64,000 bases of DNA from Absidia repens (Eukaryota > Mucoromycota > Mucoromycetes > Mucorales > Cunninghamellaceae), in contig MCGE01000031.1 of the NCBI GenBank assembly GCA_002105175.1, positions 62,001 to 126,000 on the forward strand, in the 5' to 3' direction. The position numbers and the translations under genes are program-made. The stretch's first letter is position 1, and each line of letters begins with the position of its first letter. Positions 35,004-48,340 of this stretch are shown piece by piece. The notes under the pieces are model-generated. The model worked only from the letters and a program-made list of their open reading frames with translations. It did no database searches and was not told where the DNA came from.

Positions 35004-36594
35004 TTTTTTTTTTTTTTTTTTTTTTTTTACCACCTAAACACTATCCTATATTTCTTTTTCAACACATACAAAAAGGTCGAAAGATTTCCAAAAGCTCCAG
35101 CGAAGCATCAGAGCGTTTATTGGATCGTTATTAACCGAGAGGTTTTCTCAAGGCATGTTATTTTAAATCCCGTCCAATTTAATTCTTCAAGAAACCTTGC
35201 TAACCTGATATATTTCATATGTATAAATTTTAGCTGTCATTTTGTGTATATTTCCAAGCTAAGTACAACTTGTAGATATCATTACCAGTCATTCGAATCA
35301 CCGATCCTGATTTGCTCAATTCAAAATCACCAAGTGATCCTATTATCCGCTCGACAGAAAAAACACACATGTCAGTATTCTGTCTATTTTTGTTCGACCG
35401 GCATTGACAGTTCCATTTTTCTGGATGAACAACTTACGCTTTAATAAAAGATATCGCGCTTGTCATTCTCTTACTTTGCACAGTACACTTGCTCCCATTT
35501 TACAAATGTCGTTTTAGATTACTGTTGACCATTCCTCAGATCCTTCATCAATTTCCCCCTTTTACATTCAACTCGCTTTTAGACCGTTGTTGACTTTTTT
35601 GCTTCAAATAAAATACACCCTCTTTTTATCTATCAATCTTTATTAATCGTACCATCAGATATCAAACAATATATATATATATATATATATATATGATAAG
35701 ATATTAGTCCACTATAATGCTATTTCGATGATTTCAATGATGCCTGGAGGGGGGATTTCTGAATGATCAGCTTCACTTGGTCAGTTGGTATAATTTGCAA
35801 GTGCTTTAACAATATATTGACAAGACATCGGATGATCAATGATGAGAGTCAGAAATATTGCAAGAATACTGTTCAGCTAATATGTCTGTCGCATGATATA
35901 TAACGAGAGCCAAATGTGATATAAATGATGCAATCCTTTGACTGGGACTGTGCAGGACAGGATTAATATTCTTTTACCACTGTGAATATTTAACCAGACT
36001 ATCGGTAGAAAATTCTCATGTCAATTTCAAGAATCCTCAGGCAAAATTTACAACCATTGACCCGTTTCGAATGCTTATAACTTTTTTTTTTTTTTTTTGC
36101 TCTATGATGTAAGGGGGGTGGGACGTTTTTGACGACGATAATAGGCAACATATCTTGGAGGATCGCTTATGAGAGTGAATTTCTTTTTTTCGATTAGGAT
36201 CAAATAGACAAATACCGTAAAGACAAATAAAGGCAAAAAGTGGTTTTTATTCAAAATAAAATAAAATAGGGGAAGCGGATATCAGGAAGATTTCTATATT
36301 ACAAAATGCACTAAAGGCTTTTTCAAACGATTCTGAGTGATTTTATTTGTGATCGTTCCCATTGACCGACAACGCACTGGTCAATGTAAGTTGCGCCGCA
36401 TCCGGAATGCGACAGTGTTATCAAATTTCATGGGTAAACTACACAAATATGATGTAATTGATGAATAGCTTTATTATTGTATAGAATATTAAAAAAAAAA
36501 AAAGATTGAAGTATATATATAATTCTATATATATTATATATATATAAAGGAAATAGAAGGAGGAGACAAGGGGAATGTAAAATCAAATAATAAA
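35004..36594. other. spacer with DR1 outer fragment
   Basis: No gene is seen. About 35437-35640 holds outer DR1 blocks in the plus sense (TTTAATAAAAGATATC, GTTGACCATTCCTCAGATCC). A (TA)n run is at about 35669-35693 and an AT-rich palindromic stretch at 36512-36546. Confidence 0.45.
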
Positions 36595-39520
36595 CTAAAC
36601 ACTATGCCATGAGTCAGCATCAGAATCATCAGCAGCTTCAGTAGGAGAATTTTGAGTGTGGGGTAAATGGGATGGAGGGGTGGTCGTTGGGGACTGTATA
36701 TTAAGTTGATCGATAGGTAAAGATAATGTGGGATTTGTCTACATCAAAAAATACAAAAATGTTCAGTGATAAGTCTTCACTAATGAGTTTCTTTTTCTTT
36801 CTTGTCCTTACACTCACTTTTTCAATGGCCGTCCGAGACCCGTTTGATATTTTTGATTCCAGTAATTTCCAAGCTGCTTGTCTTTGCTCCTTGTGCTTTC
36901 GTTCCCTAATATATACAAGTCGTTATAAACATCAGTTGTGTATTTGTATTTCCTAATTCACATTTTCTTGACTTACAGTTCTTCATCATATTTATACTGT
37001 TCTGTGCAATAATCAAACAATGTTGGGTTTATATCCATAAATAGTTTCAAAGCATTGTAAACCAGTCCATGTATAGCTCTAAAATAGAAAAAATAACATT
37101 GCAAACGGTTACTCAGAAGCTCTTGGCCTTTTTTTTTTTTTCTCCCAGCCCCACCGCTCACTATCCAAACTATTACCTATTCCAATGTGTTTGTGAGTGC
37201 TTGTAAAGTGTTGGAAACATGATTGGCATAATTGTGTCGATGTTTTCAGCAAGAAGGTTCACAACATATTCATTGTTCCAGTAGTACAGAGCCCGCTCCG
37301 CCACCTAACATCGAGTTTAATTGGTTAATCAAACATTGCAAACATTTATTTGTGAATGACACATGTCATCTTACCTGAAAATGAGGGTTGGATACACACT
37401 GTGCAAGACGTTGGAAGAGGGGACACATAATCTTCTTAAATTCCAAGGCATCAGTCACATCCAATATTTCTTCAAGTTCGTTCAAAAACATGACTTCCTT
37501 TGCACTATTGACTTTTGGCCAATATCGTAGTATACCGTGGACAGTCTATAATCATCAAGTAGAGTGGACGGAAATAAAAGTAACCGATTAGTATGCGTTG
37601 TTCATCCATTGTAGCTATATACTTTGTATGATGTAACTTACTTGAACGGTCAGGGCGGGATCCTTCTCTAAAAACTGTACAACACAATATGTCAACTGCG
37701 GGTGGTACATTGCCAAGGCAGGGGGTTTATGTAAAGGCAACAGGACCCTAAAGAGAAATGTTTTGTGCTCTTCTTTCAGGGGTAAGGCAAAACCATTGAT
37801 GATACTAGGGAAAAAAATGTCAGTCATCACATATTAGTTTGCTCCGTACTTCTTTTTTTTTTTTTACCTTCCCAATATTTCCAATAATTCGGCAACACCG
37901 TTAAAGTGATCAATTTCGTATACGAATTGGAAGAAGATATGGTTGATTGATCGTCGTATGAAAGCGCGTAGGTTCAAAAACTTGCCATAAAGTCTATGTA
38001 GAATAGTTTTCAAGAAGTCACGTTCACGAGGATCTTCGCTATCAAACAATTCTAGCAGCTATAGATATAGTTATATAAAAGAAATAATGAGTGTTTATGC
38101 ACCAATACACTGCTCAGCCTTATTCCTACTCACATCCCATCTTCCTTCTTTTTTTTTTTTCTAAGCCTTACTTGAAGAATGAACTTCTGCTCGATATGTT
38201 TCTTGGCGGCCTGGGCATTAAAGTCGGGCGAGTCTATAAAGCGTAGGAAGAATTCATAAACCAATTGTAGATGAGGCCAAGCCAATTCGAATACCGGTTC
38301 TTCATCTTCAGGATCGAAGCCTTCCGCCATTGGTGCAGCTTGAGGAGAAATAGATCTAAACATATTGACAGAGAACTAGAATGCACAGTGAGCACTAATT
38401 ATCAAATATCACAGGTCAATACAAAAACAACGTACCATACGAACCACTTCAGGATAAATAGATTCTGGGACAGCACCACGCGTTGTTCCAACATAATGAA
38501 GCATTTCTTGTAAGGCTTGTCGTTTGATGTCCTTACTTTCCAAACATGCTGATGGGTCGTTGAAATCGAATAGCACTTGACATTGTTTCAGTTTTTTGAC
38601 CAGTAGGTCCTGTCGTTGTGAGAGTGGAACCTCTATATCAGAATAAAGCCATCCAATATATTAGTCATCAAATTATATATCAATTTACTTGGAAATAAAA
38701 GAATACACCAAATTGAGTTTTCATACCTTGGAAATTGGGATATTGTTCAAGTTCCACCACACTACGAACAAAGAATCGCGAAGACCGTTGGCGCCGGGGT
38801 GATTTCACAGGAATGGTATCTTTTGGTGTACCTTGCATCAATCCATTTTTCGGAAGGGTAGTTGGTCTTGTTGCCATCTAAAAGGGAGAAGGAAAAATAA
38901 AAAGCACGTTAGTTGATCTGTGTGTAAATCTATGCATATATCATCCATCACCCATTCGACACAAACAAAAACAGATATACGTGTGTCATATAGAAGGTGC
39001 ATACCTCTTCCATATAAACGCATACGCAAACACAAACATACACATATTGTCCATATCCTCTATTTTTTCCCTTACATTTGTAGAAGTGGCATTGTCGAGC
39101 TGAACAGTGACAAGTGAGGCAGATGAAGACACGTTCGGAGGAGGTGTATTATTGGAGTTGGCGTTATTGCTGGTGTTGATGGTCGTGGTAGCCGTGTTAG
39201 TGTTTCCGTTGACTGTGGTTTCCGTGTTTGTAGTGGAAGTGATAGTAGCATTGGTGATCGAAAGAGTGTCAATAATCGCCAAATCGTCAGGAGTTCTATC
39301 GTGATTGGAGGGTGGCTTCGAATGACTGTTGGATGGTTTCCCTGACGTCTGCCGTGTTTTGGTTTCTTTTTGGGATTTACTTCTTGTGAGCTATGTTATT
39401 TTCATATAAAAAATAAAGGTGCAGTGTTAGTTGAATTCTTGCTTCGAAATAAAAGGTCGTTTCATTTTCCATCTTCGAAGACACTAAAATACTTACAACA
39501 CCCTTTAGTCCTTTCATCAT
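36595..39520 (-). CDS. RTS1: protein phosphatase 2A regulatory subunit B56 (Rts1-like)
   Basis: The B56/B' subunit directs PP2A to its substrates in cell-cycle, stress and cohesin control. Twelve exons (39497-39520, 39076-39390, 38727-38877, 38436-38632, 38172-38375, 37868-38058, 37642-37804, 37375-37545, 37177-37304, 36977-37078, 36818-36905, 36595-36738) give 625 residues. The start MMKGLKG resembles yeast Rts1, followed by a Lys/Ser/Thr/Asn-rich N-terminal region. The HEAT-like B56 core runs from about residue 150 to 560, with [67 protein letters not shown] and [12 protein letters not shown]. The tail is short and acidic. The donor of exon 11 is ambiguous: GTGAGT at 36817 or GTAAGG six nt further both keep frame, so a two-residue length variant is possible. 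Confidence 0.95.
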
Positions 39521-40393
39521 GGTTGCGATAATTTGTAAGCTCAGCTAATAAAGAATGACAAATAAAGGGAGCGAAGGATGTTCTAAAAAAAAAAAAAAAA
39601 AAAGCGAAAAAGAGTGGAAGCGGCAGCAAAAAGATTTGGGAAGAAAAAAAAAAAAAAAAGGAGTCTCCCACTGAAATAATCTTGGTGGTTACACTGTCCT
39701 AACGAATAAAATCAAACATGCCAAGTTTAGATGCAGCTCAAACAAATTCTATGTCATCTTTTTATGAGCTATTCACATCAAACAGTGCACCGAGTACATG
39801 GTCATCCTAAAGGATTGAAAAATAGCAAATCCTTGTCGTATACAGATCAATGGAAGCTATTATCAAATATTATCAGCATCATCATGTTCTTTAGTACGAC
39901 ACAAATCTATTTTGAATATGACATGTGTTGCCAACAAATCCACATAGCCACAGACATGCCCAGAATCAATATTCCATACAATCATCGACGAATCTGTCAA
40001 TTCACATTGTCAGAACATATACGTACAAAATCAATCAATCACTACCTCAATATACTCGCACATCGCCAATTTCCCCATCACTTGCGAAAAATCGATCCTT
40101 TAATCTTCACAAAACCACACAACCTATAATTTCATCACACGCAATATCTATCAACTCTAATCCCATATACAATACGCATAAAAAGAATCCATGTATTATC
40201 AACCAACACAATATCAATCCATGTCCCCGAACCCAATCACATAGTTACAAACACAAAAAGACAAATTTCTAGATTTTTTTTTTTTTATTAGTGATCATAT
40301 TCAATGACGTTGATAGATGATATTAAAAATAATAATAATCAAAGACGTAACAATACTACTACTATTTCTAGTGTTTCTACTAAAGTACAACAA
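39521..40393. other. spacer with strongly G-poor plus strand
   Basis: About 39920-40270 has very little G on the plus strand; for example 40021-40080 has 3 G against 21 C. This removes TAG and TGA stops and produces two overlapping open frames (39731-40129 and 39925-40272) that I do not accept as genes. The remainder contains A runs at about 39583-39603 and 39643-39659. Confidence 0.5.
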
Positions 40394-43300
40394 TCATGAT
40401 GTGGACGCAAGTTGTTTCTTCTTGGGTTCCTTCTTCTTCTTCTTCTTTTTCTTCAAGCCGCCTAAAACCATATTCGCATTCTTTTCCATGTATGCCTTGT
40501 GTGCTGCTTCATAAATTATTTCTTCTTTGCTCAACATATCATGTTCGGCACAAAATTCATGTACATCTGCTTTCAAGTCTGGTTTCTAAGAAGAAAAAAA
40601 AAAGTAACTCATGTCAGCAGTGATGGTGGCATTTTTTTTTATTTTTTTATTTTTTAGGGGACTTACTTCTGACAAGAGCAACAGTTTGACACCATTGTTT
40701 GTTTGTAAACTAAGTCGTAAAAACACTTCGTCGGCTGCAGCGGCCTTTCGAGTAGACGAGGATTCGGCCGCATTAGTAGAAGTAGTGGGCGGATGAGTGG
40801 CGGTGGCGGTGGCGGTGGCGTTGGTCGAAGAGGCATCTGTAAGATTGTCGCTGACATCATTGTGGTTGCTGATGGTTGTTGTTATCATCTCGGAGGTATC
40901 GATGGGGAAGTCACTAGACCTTGTGTCGTGGGGACGGGTCGTTGTATTGTATGGAGATACTATATCATTCGAAGACAATGCAGCATCATTTGCAGTGGTA
41001 GCAGGTGAATCATCCAAAAGCATGTCCATTGTTAAATATGTGCTGCTGGAAGTACCAGGTCGACTAGTGGTGGGTTCAATGGAAGGTGTAGGTGTGCTAG
41101 TGGTCGAGTCAATAAGAGATGTTTCCATAAACTGATTTCCGGTAATGGATGCCTTGTTGTTCAACTTAGGGACCGGTGATGGTGTTGAATCCAGTAAAAG
41201 CAGGGAGTCGTCTATACCAACGTCCGTGATGTTGTCAGTTCTGATCGTTTTGTCATTGCCTTGATCGATGTCATGTCTATTGGTATTATCCGACCATGAA
41301 ATTATTTCTTGCTCCCTAGTGTCGACATTGTGGTTGCTATAGTTGTTCAGCCCAATATCCGCCATAGAATTGTAGATATCGTGAAGGGCATTTCCTTCTT
41401 CATGAGCGTTCCAATTGGTAGTGCCTACAACCGTTGCGCTGTCGCTGGTGTCCACTAATAGTGCTGTTGATGATTCTTCCATTTCCGCGCTATTGTTGGA
41501 GTTGGCAGATGATTCCACCATTGGTACTGTTGTTGCCGACGATGTTGAAGCTTCCTTGATACCCTTTTCATGATCAGCAAATTCACGCCATAAGTTGGTT
41601 GAGCTCGCCTTCGGTGATACTTTCTTTTGTGCAAAAGAAAGGGTATATGTTGGGGGTGTTGATGATGGTTGAGTTGGTGCGGGTGCTATTGACTTTGGTC
41701 TTGCAAATTTTGGTTGCCTTGGTTCGCGTCCGTTCGATTTCGCTATATCCACGTAGAAAGGGACAGAAAAAAAAACAAAAAAACCAGTCAGTATTGAATT
41801 CACCGCATCAGGAACTGTGTGTATTTTTCTTACCGTGAGTTTCATCCAAGCTATCTGTTGTCAAAGAGGGCGAGTCCTGGGCGGATTGTTTGTCTTCATG
41901 TGATGTTGATCCCCAGTCCTTTCTAGGTCTACCATTGTACATCAATCCATTCTGCTCTTTGTTTGGTGTCGGGCTGGATCGAGATTGCTGGGCATTTGCT
42001 GTGTTTCCAATGTTGATCGTAATTCCATCATCATCGTCCCAATCCACATCACTGTCATCAGAGCTGAGAGAATAACGTTTTGTGACATTTCGTCGTTGAT
42101 GATGTCGTTGTTGCTGTAGTTGACCACCATATTGGTGGCATCGGTTTGTTCGTCGTGATATGGATTTGCGTTTAATTTTAAAGATCTATTTGCCGAAGAT
42201 GCAGAATGTGTTGTCACAGATGAGAATCTGGTAGATCGACGCTCGTTTCCAAAGGTTGTGCGACTGCTGTTGCCAATAGTTCCTTTGTTGTTGGTCTGAG
42301 AGGAAGATGCCACTTCATTGCTCTGCAAGGGTTGCCAGTTACCATTAGACATTTGCCAGTAGGTTGTATTATCCTGACTCTTCAGTACATCGTCGACGAA
42401 GGGTTTGGTTTCTTGCCACGCCATCACTTTTGCAGGTGATCCCCATGTGTCAGTCGTTTCATCCAAATTTGTCAGATAACCCCTTTTCTTGGGTGGGGGT
42501 TCTTCCATAGTTTGTGTCCGCCAAAATGCTTCATGATTTTCTTCAGTGCTTGAACCCCAATTCACACCCCCACTCCCACCACCAGCAGCATTTCCATCAT
42601 TGCTGTTGCTATTGTTGTTTCCATTGCTGTTGGCACTGTTGTTGATGTCACCATTACTGCCGCTGTTGCTGTATATACGGTTACCACCCCCATCCATGGA
42701 TGATCCACCTGGGACATTCGTATTCGTAAGGCTAGCGGACTTCTTCATAGACCAAGGGATAAAATCGCTCGGACCACCCCATCCACCTGTATAAATAGGT
42801 TCACCATTGTTGCTAAGATCGGGCCAATCTTCCTTGCCGTTGTTTGGTTGATCAATGTCAGAGTCGGATGTATGTGATTGCGCTTGCGATTGAGATCGTG
42901 ATGAAATATCATCTGAGACTGAATCATCTGAGTTGCTTGCTTGTTGAACAGGTGACAAAGGAGTGGGTATACTATCCAGCGAAACATACGATGTTGGAAT
43001 TTCATTTGGCTTGTGCGGTGGAAAAGTGTCAGAGTCGTTCATGGCCTCGGCCCAAAGTGCTGGAGTTGATGGTCGGGCACGTTGCGACGTTGATTTTTTC
43101 AATTGATCCACGCGAGATTTTGGTGCTACACATAAACAAAGATACACACAATGATTAGTTGAAGATTTAACTTTTCCTTTTTCTTCAATAATGATTTACC
43201 TTCTGCTACAGTGTCGCGTGCAGGTGCAGGCTGTGAGCCAATAGTGGGAATATAATGTGGGATTGGTTCCTAGATGATAAATAAATAAAATAAAACCATT

Positions 43301-45003
43301 TAATATTTTCAGTCAATATCATCATATAACACGCACACTCTTTTTTTTTTACTCTAGTTTACCTTGAGACCATCTAGCAGTTGTACAAATTGATTCAAAG
43401 GCATTTGTATTTTTCTTGCCAGTTCTATGACTTGATTCCCAGTAAGAACCGTAGTTGGTGGCACCGCAATAAAATCATCGGAGAGCGCCAAAGCGTCGAT
43501 TGCTTGTTGATCGAGTGTCACTTGGTAATTTGTCGCTTCCAGTGTATCAGCTGCTGAGGATCCATCGGCCCATTGTTTTGCTTGATAGTCCAATCGTTCA
43601 ATAGCATGCGTGCCCACCACCGAAGTTGCAATATTTTCGTAGCCAACCACACACACCTGTCGAAGATTGGGTCGCAAGTTACATTCATTGGCATATGATA
43701 CAGCACGAGAGCAAACGTTGAAGATATCCTCAGGTTCGATTTCGCCGTTTGATTCCAAGTAAAGTGTATACAAAGAGGGCATGGGCAAGTAGGTCAAGGC
43801 TTTTGAGGTCACCCTAGGGCAATCAATCAAATGTATATGTCGTAAAAATGTCAAGGAGGCTCGCACCAGGGCTTCAATACCAATATCGGTAAGATCATCA
43901 CCGCCATGAGATAATCCGAGATTAGTCAGCATAGGGCAATAGTACACAATGTTGTCCAAAGTACTGTCATACAGCCATACATTTTCAATCAATAGCGTCC
44001 GAATATCAGTACCATCCGTCGATAATTGCCAATCCTCTTGTTCGAATCCTTCCTCCATTGGTTTTCCCATCACTTTTTGTCGAATTTCCAGATGTTGTAA
44101 ATGTTGGCAGTCATCCATTGCGATCCTTAATACATTTGCTGTGAGATGTTGCGAACCTTCCATACAAAATAAACGCAATTTCGAGAAGCGTCGGAGAACA
44201 GTGTCGACATAGCTATCACTCATATGAGTTCCGTGAGTGAGTGTGAGTTCCCGCAAATCAAGAGCTGTATCGTTTCCACATAAAGTCAGTAGGATAGCTG
44301 GATTCATAGAGAAGAGGGAAAGGTGGAGACTAGTGAGATTTTGAGCCTTGACAGAGATGGCGTGGGCAAATGTTCTGCTGACTGGGAATAGACCGTCCAA
44401 TGTGAGTTGTGAGAGACGAGGAAGATATGTGTTGAGTTGGAAAATCGATTGCTGACTCTGGCGTTCTGATTGCTGGTGGAAGACGTCATTTGTTCCAATC
44501 ACCTTGAGATTCTTCAACCATGGCAAATATGAATAAAGCATATCGAAATCCTGCTGGCCCAGATTCCAACCATAAATAGTGAGACTGTTGAGTTGCTGAC
44601 AATATTCCGCCAGATGATGTATGGTAGGAGGACGAGACAGAATGTTGTCTTTTATCATATGGCGATCCAATTCTGATCGATTCACTGGGTCAAAAAGGGT
44701 GTTCGAAGGTGTATCGGGAAGACAGAGAGTAAGGTTTTTTACATTGAGTGCCAACCGTTTTTCACGTTCAATGGTTTGTAAAAACTTCTTGAAGGAGATG
44801 GGCGTTCGGAAGACAGGCGTTTCCCAAAGTACCTTTGTAGCAGCGTAACACCATGCTCGATTGATAAAACACGCTTGATAACAGTCTTGTTGATTGGGTA
44901 AGAATAAGCATATTCGTTCTAGGATATCATGCTTAAGAAATCCATGACTTGGCGGAAGTTGCAAATCCTCGCTCCAAGTGTCTTGTTGTGTAAGTGTTTT
45001 CAT
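40394..45003 (-). CDS. F-box/leucine-rich-repeat protein with long disordered tail (one apparent frameshift)
   Basis: Five exons: 43363-45003, 43200-43269, 41834-43125, 40667-41742, 40394-40585. The start is MKTLTQQDTW; the frame further upstream has no ATG. Residues about 25-75 form an F-box (LKHDILERICLFLP..ACFINRAWCYAATKVLWETPVF), the Skp1-binding part of SCF ubiquitin ligases. Residues 90-450 are leucine-rich repeats of the Amn1/Fbxl type, presumed substrate receptor. A long Ser/Asn/Asp-rich disordered region follows, then a compact conserved-looking C-terminus (VFLRLSLQTNNGVKLLLLSE..DVHEFCAEHDML) ending in a Lys-rich stretch. Exon 3 switches frame between MSQ and KRYSLSSDDSDVDWDDDD. One extra A in the A4 run at 42079-42082 restores a single 1423-residue frame and makes all exon phases consistent. 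Two separate genes are a less likely reading, because the splices between the parts are clean. Confidence 0.75.
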
Positions 45004-45464
45004 AAATTTTAATATCAAAAGATATCAAAAATATAGAAGGGGAATGTGGCGGGAATATATATGTAGTATATATATAAATATATATATATTTTCAAATAAA
45101 AAGAAAGAAAAAATGTGGAATACTAGGAAAAAGCCAAAAAAAAAATGTTTTGCTTTTTTAATCACCGTCATGCCTTTAATGGTGGCAAGTTTACAAGAGG
45201 TGCACGGTAATATTACCCTATTAATCAAGGAGTGATATGCAAGGATGATGTATATATTATTATACCATATGATCATCAAATTTTGTCTCACTACAATACT
45301 GTATTACTATATATAACATGGAATAAAAACAATAAAAATAAACAATGAAGTACTGTATATGAATAAAAAGAATATATTGAAAGTAATAACAATGACAGAC
45401 AAAATGATCTATGAAACTAAAATCTAGGCTAAGTATAATTCTACTATATAACTATTACTAACAA
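45004..45464. other. spacer between F-box gene and chitinase
   Basis: The 5' region of the F-box gene and the 3' region of the chitinase share this 461-nt stretch. It is AT-rich with TATATAT runs at about 45057-45089. No gene is seen. Confidence 0.5.
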
Positions 45465-47673
45465 TCATTGCAAATCACCAGAGATGGGTTCCACAGCCAA
45501 AGCAGCATTGCCAATCGGCCCTTTTTCTGATCCCACTTCCAAACGATCGACACGAGGGCGATCACACAGTATACCAGCTAAAAGGAGAAGACAAAAATGA
45601 TTAATTATTATCTTGATATTGTTTCATCCTGTAGTTTTCCATATTTCACTACCTTGAGCATCGTAGCATACAAGTCCTTGAGCACATTTTCGACTGACCC
45701 AGACCCTCGAGACATCGCAGGTCAACCATTCCTCTGATTTGCCATGTTCAGTACAACTTTCCTTTCCAAGAGTCGAGCATAATGATCCATGTTTTGGTAT
45801 TTTATCGAGGGCCACTGGCAAAATTGTTGCTGATGGTCTACTTTTCGATGCTGCTACTGATAATTTTTTTGATGCTGATGGTGTCACTGAGAATGATTTC
45901 AATAATGGTGATGATACAAAGGCAGATACTTTTGATGATGGGCTGATTTTGTTGACAGTATGGGTACTTGTAGGAGGGACGCCGTCATTTCCAACAGAGA
46001 GCTTATGTATGCAAGTGGGTTGTTGATGGACTTTGTTAACCACTTCAATCAGTTCACCATTGTCTTGATGAATATCCCTATGCACGGAAATGACAAGTTT
46101 CATTAGTAATGCTAATGTTTGTGACCAAACCCTTCCCCGAACTTACCAAATCATGACACCTCCCAGTTCTTCGCAACCCACATAATCGACCTTGATTTGA
46201 AGAGATTCTGGATCATCATAAGAAATAAACAATTTGGAAGCCGGATTGAATAGCCAAGGAGTTTTGGAATGATCATCCCAATGACGAATCCAACCATCAC
46301 CAGTTTCCGAGGTATTTTTTTGAACTAATCCTTGAGACCGCAAATTGGACCATTTCCAGACACCAGAGAGACCGTCAATATCAGCTGAGCAGAAAGGATT
46401 TGCCCAATAAGCGTCATCCGAATCACCTTTTGGAGCGCCCACCAAAGCTTCTTGATATTGCGATTTTGTATTTGTCATGTCCGTGGTAGCTTGCATTGAT
46501 CTTCCATAAAATGCTAATCCTGCATTGATTTTTTTGCTCGGCACACCTGCGGCTTTCCATGCTTGAATACCTATAATACCAAATCACCCCAAGTTACTTT
46601 TTTTTTTTTTTCTGGGAAGTACAAGATCATGAATTAAAAACGGAAGGGTACTTACTATTGGCAAATGAGTAATCGGCACCTTTATCTTTTTCAGCATAAA
46701 ATGGTGCATTTGGACCAGTCAATGGAGCCCATGCGCCGTTGATATCTAAAATAGAAAGCATGAGTAAAAAAAAACAAAAAAAAACCTTTGCGTTTTCTTA
46801 CCGTAAGTCATCAAATTGATATGATCAAAGTAAGGGACAAAGTCACTAACATCCGTAGCCGGTACACCATTTCGTAAGAATGGCAAAACATAGACAGCCA
46901 TCGATATTTCCTTGTGATCATCCGGGAATTTCATGTCCAGTGCACTACGAAGTTCCTTTAGCAGAAGAAGCAAATTGTCGGTATCATTTTCGTTGAAGGT
47001 GTTGCATCCGGCAGCTTGTTTCCCAGGATATTCCCAGTCTAAAACGAAACAAAGAGTAAATGTTGGCTGCTTTAAACTAAGGTAGTGCAATAATAATAGA
47101 CTGTTCCCTTACCAATATCAACGCCGTCAGTATTGTATTTCTCAATAAAGTTCAAATTCCAATCCACGAAACGCTTGCGAAGGTCAGGTGAAGCTACCAT
47201 CGGGCTAAACTGTTCAGATCCTGTCCATCCACCAATAGATAATAACACCTTTGTATCGGCGCTATGAGCCGATTGTATCAATTTTGGAAGATAGTTTTCA
47301 ATTGCCCAGTCATCTTGAAAGAAGGGAACGCCATCGTCGTGATTTTGAAGAGCAAAAGCTAAAAAAAAAAAAAAAAAAAATAGGAGTCAGTAGTCGCGTT
47401 AAATGAGAGTAACAGAGTGACGCTATTCTTTTCACAAATATATTGCTTTCTTACCATAGTTAATGTGAGTATATTTCTCAAAAGGAATTTTTGAAGAAGG
47501 GTAATTGTTATAGAGCCAGTTTGGAAAGTAGCTGTCAAAAAGAGAAACTGGTGAGAAAAAGAAGAGTGAAGACACTTTTTTTTTTACCCAATCACCATTT
47601 TTTCTTTGCCAGTCGCTGCACAAATTAAAACAGCGCTGCATATCATTAACAAAGCAAGTGACAAAAACCGCAT
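45465..47673 (-). CDS. secreted GH18 chitinase with C-terminal chitin-binding (CBM19-like) module
   Basis: This enzyme hydrolyses beta-1,4-GlcNAc polymers by substrate-assisted retention and is likely to act on the fungus's own chitin wall. Eight exons (47588-47673, 47455-47531, 47113-47358, 46802-47038, 46656-46745, 46147-46570, 45653-46077, 45465-45577) give 565 residues. Residues 1-20 form a signal peptide (MRFLSLALLMICSAVLICAA). The GH18 barrel carries VLLSIGGWTGS and DGVDIDWEYPG, giving DxxDxDxE at 132-139 with Glu139 as acid/base. INLMTYDINGAW and a late GGVMIWDIHQDNG strand are also present. A Ser/Pro/Lys-rich linker leads to a Cys-rich module (about residues 485-545: CSTLGKESC, EEWLTCDVSRVWVSRKCA, GLVCYDAQGAGILCDRP) resembling CBM19. 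All catalytic residues are intact. It shares a 667-nt divergent promoter with a Zn2Cys6 regulator. Confidence 0.95.
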
Positions 47674-48340
47674 TTTGTTTTACAGGTCAAAGAACAATAA
47701 TAATGAAGAGGATAAAAAGAGAGAGCTACAATTTAAAGAGATCAAGAGTCGAATTATTCAATAAAATTGTTGATGATGATTATTTGGCTTGTTTTTTTAT
47801 GAGAAATGTGGTAGACCCATCTTCACCTTTTATTTGATGACAATATGATCAGATCAACCTTCTTATAGTGGAGCTTAAATGGTATGATATCCAGTAAAAT
47901 TTCAAATGGTACTCCATTCTTAGAGAAAAAGACTTAATTCTTCTCCCAAAGGGAATATAATAATAATAATAATAATAATAAAATAATAATATCGCGTGCA
48001 CCCGTACGGATGGATTGCCTGTCAAAAAAAAAAAAAAAAAAAAAGGAGGGGCAACGGTGATATAGCATAGCGTCAATTTTTCAGGGTGAAAACAAAAAAA
48101 AATCTGAATTAAAAAAGGCAACAGGAAGAGGTCTGGACCCGAAAAACCGACTGCCTTTCTTTACACTACATAAAAAGGTTAAAGATACTCTCTCACACCT
48201 CCTTCTTTTTTTTTATTTAAACTGGTGTTCAATATCTTTTCCTTTTTTTTTTTCTTTTTTCTCTTTATCCCTCTTTACTTACCAAACTTATCCTTTTCTA
48301 TCGACTTTTTCGGCACCTTCATTTTCTTGTTACTGATTTC
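47674..48340. promoter_or_regulatory. divergent promoter, chitinase / Zn2Cys6 regulator
   Basis: This 667-nt gap separates two divergent starts. It contains an AAT/ATA run (about 47957-47986), poly(A) at about 48021-48041, and a CT-rich tract at about 48238-48295 next to the regulator. No specific CGG-type binding palindrome was identified by eye. Confidence 0.45.

Noticed and set aside
39731..40129. 132-codon plus-strand ORF with an ATG
   Set aside because: It sits in G-depleted sequence that removes two of three stop codons. It overlaps another open frame, has no recognisable motif and shows no splice partner.
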